Below, piece by piece: positions 55,854 through 64,000 of a stretch of 64,000 nucleotides of DNA; the first letter of the stretch is position 1; every line of letters starts with the position of its first letter. The position numbers and the translations under genes are program-made. The DNA comes from Eutypa lata. Its lineage: Eukaryota > Ascomycota > Sordariomycetes > Xylariales > Diatrypaceae. The notes beneath the pieces are model-generated. The model saw nothing but the letters and a program-made list of their open reading frames with translations. It was not told the origin of the DNA and did not search any database. The DNA lies in the NCBI GenBank assembly GCA_022661535.1, contig JAKULF010000003.1, positions 6,324,001-6,388,000 on the forward strand, in the 5' to 3' direction.

Positions 55854-58800
55854 GATGATGGGGTTGGTGACGGACGAGGGGAAGGCTCAATTGACAGGAG
55901 TTAACTGAAAGCCTACAACTACGTGAAGTATATATGCATATGTGTAGTTATATACTAGGTAATTGGATTGATGGTCCGCGGATATCAACAGGAATGATGA
56001 ATTGTGTAAGACCATCAATCTTGGACAAACTTTGCAGCGGTGAGGGCTTTGATGACAGACATCCAAGGTTGCGGAAGATAAGAGTGCAAACCCGGATGGA
56101 TGGATGGATGGAGTATGGACTTAGCTGACCATCTGTAAGCCGAGAATAAATACCTAAGGTAGAGTACAGTTGGGGCCGAGCTGACCCTATGTATGTAGGT
56201 AGGGCCTTAACTCGTAACAACAGCCAGTCAGCCAGTGACTGATGGATAGAGGCCGGCTGCGGGGAAGCCTGGAAGCCTGGGGTGGTGGGGACCGATGAGT
56301 GTCCGAAAAGGAATGGGGGAGAAAGACATTGGGGTCGAAAGGCGAATGAATTAGTTAACTATATGGAACTCATATGTCGTATAAATACCAACTCGACATG
56401 TCATATCTTCATCCCATCATTATTTATATTGTCTGCGTAAACTATTTTGTTCCCTTAATTTAGAATCTACTTGCTTTTATGCTACTTGACAATTGCAGGT
56501 GGAAGGTAGATGGTTTCTAAAGGCCTTAAGCTTTAAGCCGCTATATTCGGACAGTAAGTTGGGGTTGAGGGAGGGGGAAGGGATAAGGGGATGGGGTAGC
56601 AGGGTAGGTATGTAGGGCGGGGCTTTATTGCTGACATCTCTGTGCTCTGATTCGACCAGTATGACTGGCAGACAGGGACTTCATCCACACTAAGAACCAA
56701 CCCATCCCGCATGTGCTTACTATCCCTTTTAAAGAGACTGAGAGACAGGCCCGCGTGATATATCGAAAGGTCGGATTCCCCGAGATCTTTTCCCCAAATT
56801 GTTCTTCAATTACCTCATATGCTTCCGTTCGGTTCGTCGATCTCTGTTACTTTGTATTGACAAGCAATCTACAGGGTGGTGTGCATATGTTATGTTGTAA
56901 CTTCATAGACCTCAATGGCTGGAAACGGGCATTATGTTATAGCTACGTACACACCTAGTCTGAAGTCGGCAACATGAAATAAAGTAAAGTTTGATGTGCA
57001 CCAATACCTATTAAGGTGTGTCTGTGGAAAATGATGCTGGTTACTGAGGAACTTAGAAAGACCTAAATATGTATAAGAACTGCCCGTGACTTGAAGTCCC
57101 CTCCTCAACTATTCATCGATTCAGCCAACACTACCTAACTATCTTCGAAGATTATGTAAAATGTAGGTATAACTGAGCTGGGGACCCTTGTCGAATGCTG
57201 GACTGTTAGATAGTTACTCCAAGCCTCGCGTCGATCCGTGAACAGAGCATTTCCTCTGTCTTTTCAAACAATGGCTCAGCTCCTGGGAGTCTGCCGTCGT
57301 TGACGTTGATGTCTCGGAGATGCCAAGGGAACGGTTTCCCCAACCAAGCTTTGTGGCCCCGCATAAGCTTTTTTTCTGTGAATCCCGCTTCTCGGCATCC
57401 TACAACATTGGATGTACCTCCGTAAGTATACTAACAGACTAATAGAGGGTGCCAAGACGCCAGGTGATCCTCGCTAACGGGATATGACATGGATGCTTCA
57501 ATTGATATTGTTGTTTACTTCCATGATCCTTGTCATTTTATATGCAGTCTTATACGTACTAGGTATGTACGTATGTATGATGTATGCAACGAAGTGTGCA
57601 GTTAGTCAACTCCAGGTGTGTAATATATGCAGTCTTCTCTTGATTCTTCAATATAAAATTAGTATGTATCCCTTTGACCTATACAAAAAATATCGTCCTA
57701 CCATAGGGAATAGAAACAGCGAGGCGAATAGATAGAAATATCATGAGCTGATTGCTAGGATATCATGAGCCAAGACTCGACTACTCGGTCATTGTTTACT
57801 TAGCGTGGGTCCGAGTCCGACCCAGCAACGAAAATTATCGAAATGAGGTCTTGTCTATCTGACGACCGACTGACTATTGGGCTCCAGACAGTGTTAGATC
57901 TCACGTTCGATTCACCTAAACTAGGTTATATCTTACGGGTGTCTGTGCGAATCAATGGTCTGCGCTTTTCTGTTCCGCGTCTGCCATGTTCAAGATAAGT
58001 AGGAATAAGGTTGGAACAACTGATAACTACCTACATGTACTTCTAGTCATTTTATATGCATGTCATCCCTTACATACGTACTTGGTTAGTATAGTTACTA
58101 TGTATGTATGTATGTAGATCGAAGGTTTATTAGCATCGTCAGATCACCCATTCGGGGAAGAGGCCGGTGGTGCAAAGTGACATCAGGGATCTTCTTGTTG
58201 TGTCAAGAATCCAACCACTTGGTAAGTTACGCTATAGGTGGACGCGGACCGGAACCTTAATCCTTTCTCTCGAGACGAACCATATCAACTATCATATATG
58301 CCATTCATTTCATATACACATACTCGTCTACCCGAGGCAGATAAAACTAGCGAGGTGGTTGTGGTATCTACAACCTAGTTAATGCATGTCAGAATTCTAT
58401 CTGATTTCCCCCCTCTTCAATAGTTAGATCTTGGTAATGAGCTAACGTAGCTACGTATTCGTAAACCATTACGAAAAGGAATGCGTGGTGGTCAACGTTA
58501 GTCCATCTCTGGCTGTCAACCATTCTATATTCGGGAATATGATAAATCTCTAGGTAACTTTAGCATCGCACGTTATCAATGCCCAACTCACCCGCCTAAC
58601 CGTTCGCAGGTAAAACGACAAGAAACTTGACGTCCGTTTCAGAGGATATTCCGGACCCTAACCATAAAGGTATCATCCCCTTGTAAATTGTAGGATCATA
58701 AACATGGGGCCCGCTCCCCTCTACCCTGTCTGCCTCAATCTCGCCTCTACTTTTACAATCAGGCAACACATAATGATTTAATTCTTCTTCTCTCCTACAC

Positions 58801-59454
58801 ACACACACACACACGGACTTCATACCAATGTTAGGAGAGAACGGATAGAAAGAAAAAAAGAAAAAAAAAAAGAAGCAAACCTCGTCGACGAGATGAACTT
58901 CTTCCCAAGACCATGGCCGTCGACCAAACCCGAATTACCAAGCAGCAGTTCATGAATGAGAAAGCACCACCCCTCTACGACTTATTACGTATTTGACGGA
59001 CAAGGAGACCCGCTCGTTAGAACGATTTCCGAGTCCCACGCAAAAACCAAAAAGGCTACACACGCACACAACGCAACGAGTTCACCTCATCATCTAAACG
59101 ACCTACCAACTAAGCCATGAACGGGATATCTGATTCATTGCTTTCATCGATGTCTTGATTCACCTACGAACCGAAGTTCCGTCTTCCCTCTCCTTTCAGT
59201 CTCTCCAAACCTCGTACACAGTAGAACTGTTGTAGCCACTCATTTCAGCCCGTGAGGCCGACCAACCAACAACCAACCGAATAGACTACATCGTATAGAC
59301 TTCCGACCACGATAATACAGGGTATCATCAGCCTACACTCCTTTCAGGACCTCACCATATTTCGTCGAACTAAGCGAATTGCATACAGACCAATCTGTAT
59401 ACCAACCTACATACAACACTTTTAATAAAGCTATCTTTCTAAAATCATCCTTTA
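55854..59454. other. 3.6-kb intergenic region
   Basis: Promoter of the Jen1-type gene at the left, then AT-rich sequence with short random frames (56713-56958, 57484-57735) and simple repeats (TATG near 58100, AC near 58798-58815). At about 58860-59450 the sequence becomes CA- and pyrimidine-rich, the likely long 5' UTR of the next gene. No RNA gene seen. Confidence 0.55.
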
Positions 59455-60276
59455 TTGCTGTCGTCATCGTCGACATCATCATCATCATCACCATCAGCAC
59501 ATCCTGATTCTCCTTACTCTCCCACCCATATACCCAATCTCAGACTATCTGCCTCCTCTTTTCCTTTATTTTTTATTATATACATATACACATTTTCCAT
59601 CCACATGGTGGCCCAAATGCGGACAGGCTGCGTGTGCCGGCACTGCCGGTGTCCGAACTTCGCGCAGGAGGGCGAGTCGCGGGGCCTCTGCCTGGTGTGC
59701 GAGCGGGTCGAGCTGTGGGGGAAGAACAGCCCGGCGTACCGCGGATGCCGGTGCACGTGCCGGTGCAAGCTGCAGGTGGTGGTCGAGGACCACCATGATC
59801 ACCTGCACGATCAAAATAGCCATCACCACGGGGGGCACCCGCATCCGCACCCGCACCCATACCACCCGCGCACTCCGCACCCCCCCGGAAACAGACTCCA
59901 ACATCAGCGTCACGTGAGTGCGTACACCACCACCACTACTCCCACCCGCATGAACAACAACAACAACAACAACAACAACATGAGGAAAGACAGCTCGCCA
60001 GCATCAGCAACGCACCTCCTCTGCGCCGACTGCGCAGAGCAGCACCGGTCGAACCCGCGGCGGCACCGGCCTCACGGCACCAGTCCCGGCAACTCGCCCT
60101 CCCCTTCCCCCACCCCCAGCACGAGACGCAACCACCACCGCCGGGTCACGAGCATCGGGATTAGCATCAGCGCGTTCAAGGGCATCGGGTTCACGCCGAG
60201 CAGCAAGATCAAGGAGCGGAAGAGGCCCTGCCTTACGCCGTATGCTCGCAAGCAGTGCAATATGATTGCTGGGTGA
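59455..60276 (+). CDS. Cys/His-rich small protein, unknown
   Basis: Uninterrupted frame of 273 codons. The most likely start is the in-frame ATG at 59605 (MVAQMRTGCVCRHCRCPN), giving 223 residues, because the first 50 codons (poly-Ser, then a Phe/Ile-rich stretch) look like translated leader. A Cys-rich N-terminal block has CVCRHCRCPN, CLVCERVELW and GCRCTCRCKLQ, with closely spaced Cys pairs. A His/Pro-rich tract follows (HHDHLHDQNSHHHGGHPHPH), then a poly-Asn run, an LCADCAEQHR pair and a basic end. Cys and His spacing suggests metal (zinc or copper) binding, but no known zinc-finger or metallothionein fits. If the upstream ATG is used, residues 35-50 could act as a signal or anchor. GC-rich codon use supports coding. 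Confidence 0.55.
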   Translation: MLSSSSTSSSSSPSAHPDSPYSPTHIPNLRLSASSFPLFFIIYIYTFSIHMVAQMRTGCVCRHCRCPNFAQEGESRGLCLVCERVELWGKNSPAYRGCRCTCRCKLQVVVEDHHDHLHDQNSHHHGGHPHPHPHPYHPRTPHPPGNRLQHQRHVSAYTTTTTPTRMNNNNNNNNNMRKDSSPASATHLLCADCAEQHRSNPRRHRPHGTSPGNSPSPSPTPSTRRNHHRRVTSIGISISAFKGIGFTPSSKIKERKRPCLTPYARKQCNMIAG

Positions 60277-60491
60277 CCCTGGTGGCTGTTGTTTAGGTGT
60301 TGGGTGTTGCGGGGGTTGTGGGGGAAAATGAAGAAAGAAGCAAGGAAGAAAGAAGAAACTTGCATGCTTATTATATATGTGTGTGTTGACTGATACCTAC
60401 CGACCTATATATACCACCTACGTACCTAACACACACACATGTATATATGCAGGCATGCATAAGGGCCTAACAACAGCATATCCATCCATCC

Positions 60492-60495
<4 letters not shown>

Positions 60496-60532
<37 letters not shown>
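60496..60532. repeat. (CA)n microsatellite
   Basis: About 18 uninterrupted CA units in the 3' flank of the Cys/His-rich gene. Confidence 0.95.
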
Positions 60533-60536
<4 letters not shown>

Positions 60537-60680
60537 TCCATTCATTCATACCAAGGCGTATTAGGCTGACTGACTGACTGACTTACTGGCGGGCTGGCTG
60601 GCTAGCTAACTGGGCGTTACTATTGTTATTGTTATTTTCTATCATCGTTAGATTGGGGCATATTCACATATTCATTCCAC

Positions 60681-60709
60681 ACTCACTCACTCACTCACTC
60701 ACTCACTCA
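60681..60709. repeat. (ACTC)n microsatellite
   Basis: About seven perfect ACTC units ending in ATTC. Confidence 0.9.
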
Positions 60710-61098
60710 TTCGCATCGATCACATACCTACCTACTTTACACATCCACCCACCACTGTACTACTTACAACAACAACTTCGCATCTTGCATTTGAAGAAGA
60801 AGAAGAAGAAGAAAAATAGAGGTTAAATAAAGGTTACAGGTTTAAAAGGAGACTAGCAATCAACTGGCGGCGTTCTTGTACATACATAGCATTAGACAGT
60901 TCTCATTTTCGATTCAGAATTATCTTCCCCTCGCGGGGATATAACACTCATTTTTTCTTCATTCGTTCATCATAGGAGCATGTTATACTATATTTGCTTG
61001 CTGGGAATTAACTTAACGTTCACTTCAGGGGGTTCTTATTCATTCATCCATTCATCACCCAGCAAGATAGTTTTCCAAAAGTGGCAAATTGCTCACCA

Positions 61099-61144
61099 AA
61101 AAAAAAAAAAAAAGAAAAGAAAAAAGAAAAGGAAAAAAAAAAAA
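61099..61144. repeat. A-rich low-complexity tract
   Basis: Runs of 12-15 A separated by single or paired G. It lies between two convergent genes and is not coding. Confidence 0.9.
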
Positions 61145-61326
61145 GCCCTCGAATCTCATACTAGCAACACATTCGAAGACACATCTCATTAGCTACCCTT
61201 ACTGAAGTATGTAGTATATGACTGAATCGCAACACAACGCAACACAACTTAAACGCTGAACTGGGCATCATAAATAAGCCCGCCCATAAACCACCACGCC
61301 GATCGATGGATTGATCCTTCATTCCA

Positions 61327-61359
61327 TCCACCCACCCACCCACCCATCCATCCATCCAT
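61327..61359. repeat. CCCA/CCAT tetranucleotide repeat
   Basis: Tandem CCCA then CCAT units adjoining the stop of the vacuolar channel gene. Confidence 0.85.
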
Positions 61360-61363
61360 CAGT

Positions 61364-63463
61364 CTAAATCAAACTCTCATCACTATCCCCCTTACTCTTC
61401 AGCTTCTCATTCAGAGCCACCAAGAGGCCCCGCAGCTGATCGACCTCGTCCCTCAGCTTCCGGACCTCGAGGACGGCGGGCTCCTCCTCGACGTTGCTCT
61501 TGCTCTCGGCAACCTTCTTGGCCCAGCCCTCGCCCTCGAAGTCGACCTGGCCGGCCATCTGCTCCCACTCCTCGACGGTGTCGTCGTCGTCGTCGCCGCG
61601 CTTCCGGTTCGCGCGGATCTCGCGGGCCGTCTTGACCTCGAACAGCGCCGCGCAGCACAGGAGCGGCGAGTAGATGACCGCCATGACCACGTCGTTGAGC
61701 CGCTCGTACTGCGCCTTGGGGAGCCACCACTCGAACGGCACCACCAGCACGAAGATCTCGATCAGGTTGAACGGCGCGATGAAGACGTTCTCGTCCGGCG
61801 CCCGCACGAACTGCATCGTCTTCTGCGAGAACAGCGCGAGGTACTCGTTGTCCGCGTTCTCGTAGATGTCCTCGTACGCGCTGTTGTAGAGGGCGATGAG
61901 GATGTTCAAGAGGATGACCCTGCGGTTTTGAGGACATTGTTAGTTGTTTATCGATACACCCTTAAAAACATATGCCAAAGGTTGAGGGGGAAAACAGCCG
62001 TGACTTACATAACCACGAAAGTAAAGAGGTAGTATAATATGATTCCGAAGGGAGGGCTGAAGCGCTCGAAGCCAGTGAAATCAGGACTTTGCATGAGGGC
62101 GTTTGCCATGGCCTGGATGATGAACAGAGTATCTTCTGCTACCATGTCTTCTGCATAGTCCATGCCGATGAAGGCCTGGAGAAAGCCTATAATCACGACG
62201 ATGAGCAAGGCAAAGAATATTACGCTTTCCTTCATCATCACCTTCAGCACCACGAGCATGGCGCCGAAGAACCGGAACGAGTCGAGATAGAGCAACAGGC
62301 GCAACCAGAACATGGGGGCCGTGAAGGCCAGGAAGCTATAGCTAATCTGATTGAACCACCTGCGGGTCTCGCCGTCATGCTCCTCCCAGGCATGGCTGAA
62401 AGCAACGAAGCGCAGAGCAAGGGATACCATTAGTAATGAGTACAACGTATTGTTAAAGGCATTCCAGAAGCCCAGGACGTGATAACCGGCCTTGTAAAAC
62501 TTAGTGAGCTCGTCGAAAATGAAGCCGAACGTGAAAACGTATAGAAGGATCTCGACAAAGTCTAGATCTCCGTTGGGATTGATGGTATTGATGGCACCGG
62601 TATACAGAGCCAAGTAGAGGATAGAAGTGAGCAGCTGGAAGGCATTCTGATACATGGGCGCTCTCATACGATCGGGATCGGCATGCGTCAGGAAAGCTGT
62701 ATTAGCACGGTCCTTGTACTCGACGAAACTAGAGGGGTCGTCCTCGTCTTGGACAAGCCAACCTCGCCATAAATAGCCAATGCACTTCTGATAGCCCGAG
62801 GATCCAATGACAACCAACGCGTGCAAGTCGACGGCCTTCTCTATAACATTTACGGGAGGTGTATCTTCGCCGTCGATTAGGGTCGAGTACCGCTTTAAGA
62901 GGACGGAGTGGAGGAGGTAACCGATGTCGTCTTCGGTCTCGATAATCTGCTTGGCGATCACCTCGCACGCGGTGGCGCGAAGCTGATGAAGGTCGGCGTC
63001 CCAGAGCTCGCTTATGGACTGGTGCTTGAACCACTGCTTGACGACGAGAAGACAGTAGACGATGCAGGAGCGGTTCGATGGACCCCCGGCCTCTTTGGCA
63101 GCCTTGATGACGGCCTTGGTGATGACCTTGCTATGGGGGCGGGTGATCTGCTCCTCCTCGAGCTCGCAGGGGACGCATTCTTCAATCAGGTAGCGGAGAC
63201 GGAGGGCGGTCTTGGTGACATCGGCGGCGGGGATGGCAGACTCGATGGATTCGTTACGGTAGGTTGGAAGGACTTTGCCGGATTCTGTTAGTGATCGAAG
63301 TGGCCCAAGTGATAAGGGGTGCGGAAGGTAGAAAGAGATAGACAAATAAATGTGTATATTTTCACTCACGACGTCTCCGAGATTCGTACGCCGACCATTG
63401 ATGATGCTCGTGGGAGGGATGACGATCCCACCCAAGGAGCTTTCCCCAGCTGAACCTAGGCAT
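61364..63463 (-). CDS. yvc1: Yvc1/TRPY1-type vacuolar calcium channel
   Basis: TRP-family cation channel of the vacuolar membrane, releasing Ca2+ on osmotic or other stimuli. Three exons, 63463-63370, 63284-62009 and 61919-61364, give 641 residues. Yeast Yvc1 has 675. Exon 1 gives MPRFSWGKLLGWDRHPSHEH, the true start; the long frame upstream in exon 2 reads through intron 1. The cytosolic N-terminal domain runs to about residue 220 and includes ESIESAIPAADVTKTALRLR. Six transmembrane helices follow (about 230-460), including LYSLLMVSLALRFVAF and ALLIVVIIGFLQAFIGM. The pore region FTGFERFSPPFGIILYYLF precedes S6 (FTFVVMVILLNILIALYNSA, split by intron 2). The C-terminal tail has an acidic DDDDD cluster like the Ca2+-sensing site of yeast Yvc1, and a predicted coiled coil near the end. 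Identification is firm. Confidence 0.97.
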
Positions 63464-64000
63464 TGCCGTCTTTTTCAGTTCTAGAGTTACAGTGTAGAGG
63501 CAAGTGTTGTCAAACTACGTGTAATCCAAAGTCTGATGAAGTCGGTACTCGCTACCTAGTAAGGTCGGGAAAGCTCAATGTTGCTCCTAGCAAACCCGGT
63601 AGAGGTTAATTACGAAAGACCTCGTTGCAATTGCAATTGAACCTCAAAGGTTTTAGCAAAAGAACCAATCCTAACAAAAAAACAATTATAATAATATAGA
63701 TTGCGGGCTGGTCAACTATCAATTCATTGTATTTTATCTTCCCAGTTTTATGTACGCGTCAATTCTTGATTTTCTCCAACCCCTCTATCTTTCTCTCTCT
63801 CTCTCTATCGCAGTTGGATAGGAAACTTGAAAGGAAGGCGGCGTTTCAAGTTGGTGCAGGGATTACATAGCTTATTTCTCTTTCTATGACGTTATGTGGT
63901 GGGGACCCGGGATCGGGGATAGCTGCGATTAAGGATTAATTAAGGTTGAGAGGATATGATCAACCTTCGAAGCAACTCGGATGACGATCAATCTTAAATA
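63464..64000. other. Promoter region of the vacuolar channel, window end
   Basis: Upstream of the minus-strand channel gene. Contains a CT-rich tract (63781-63811). No coding sequence seen before the window ends. Confidence 0.6.

Larger units (their letters stand above)
60277..61363. other. Intergenic, repeat-rich, between convergent genes
   Basis: Dense simple repeats with no gene: (CA)n at 60496-60532, TGAC at 60567-60585, CACT/ACTC at 60681-60709, an A-rich tract at 61099-61144, and CCCA/CCAT tetramers at 61327-61359. Confidence 0.75.

Noticed and set aside
55948..57735. Several 60-90-codon frames on both strands
   Set aside because: AT-rich, no domain, no conserved spacing or splice context; expected by chance.

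Overview
The window is chromosomal DNA of a filamentous ascomycete (Pezizomycotina, probably a Sordariomycete; Xylariales-like is only an impression). The evidence is many short introns (about 50-250 bp) with GT-AG borders, a fungal elongation factor 3 gene, a Zn(II)2Cys6 regulator, a Clr5-domain protein, an AA9 lytic polysaccharide monooxygenase, a Yvc1-type vacuolar channel and a Jen1-type transporter. I found 18 confident or likely protein genes, one weaker cysteine-rich gene, one pseudogene and one doubtful micro-ORF. Exon models were built by hand from splice signals, and every multi-exon model keeps an open frame with consistent phases. No tRNA, rRNA, CRISPR array or intact transposon was recognised.

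Layout. 0.9-8.2 kb: a secreted AA9 LPMO, a FAD monooxygenase (minus strand) and, head-to-head with it, a Zn(II)2Cys6 factor whose first intron is of the GC-AG type. 8.7-12.6 kb: elongation factor 3 with a 601-bp first intron. 13-15.3 kb: gene-poor. 15.3-19.4 kb: a 1295-residue protein of unknown family in which splicing of exons 3 and 4 creates an HEIAHA zinc-protease motif. 19.9-20.6 kb: a broken short-chain dehydrogenase. 21.5-24.7 kb: an Hst3/Hst4-type sirtuin. 26.4-32.7 kb: a short-chain dehydrogenase, a salicylate-hydroxylase-like FAD monooxygenase and a sugar/quinate-type MFS transporter lie together and may form a small catabolic or biosynthetic cluster. 34.1-45.3 kb: a one-helix membrane protein, a macrodomain protein, a protein with three tandem Cys4-type units, an aldo-keto reductase with a 21-nt microexon, and a signal-anchored LRR-like protein. 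45.3-50.2 kb: a long gene desert. 50.2-55.9 kb: a Clr5-domain protein with polyQ, and a Jen1-type monocarboxylate transporter. 59.5-63.5 kb: a Cys/His-rich protein and the vacuolar TRP-type channel.

How the genes may work together. Housekeeping genes (EF3, sirtuin, Yvc1, macrodomain) are interspersed with accessory metabolism: biomass attack (AA9), uptake (sugar-type MFS, Jen1-type), and oxidation or reduction of small, possibly aromatic, molecules (two FAD monooxygenases, SDR, AKR). The two places where arrangement suggests joint regulation are the monooxygenase/Zn(II)2Cys6 head-to-head pair (4.4-5.5 kb) and the SDR/monooxygenase divergent pair (27.7-28.5 kb) with the adjoining transporter. 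The most novel-looking items are the splice-created HExxH protein, the tandem Cys4 protein and the cluster at 26.4-32.7 kb.
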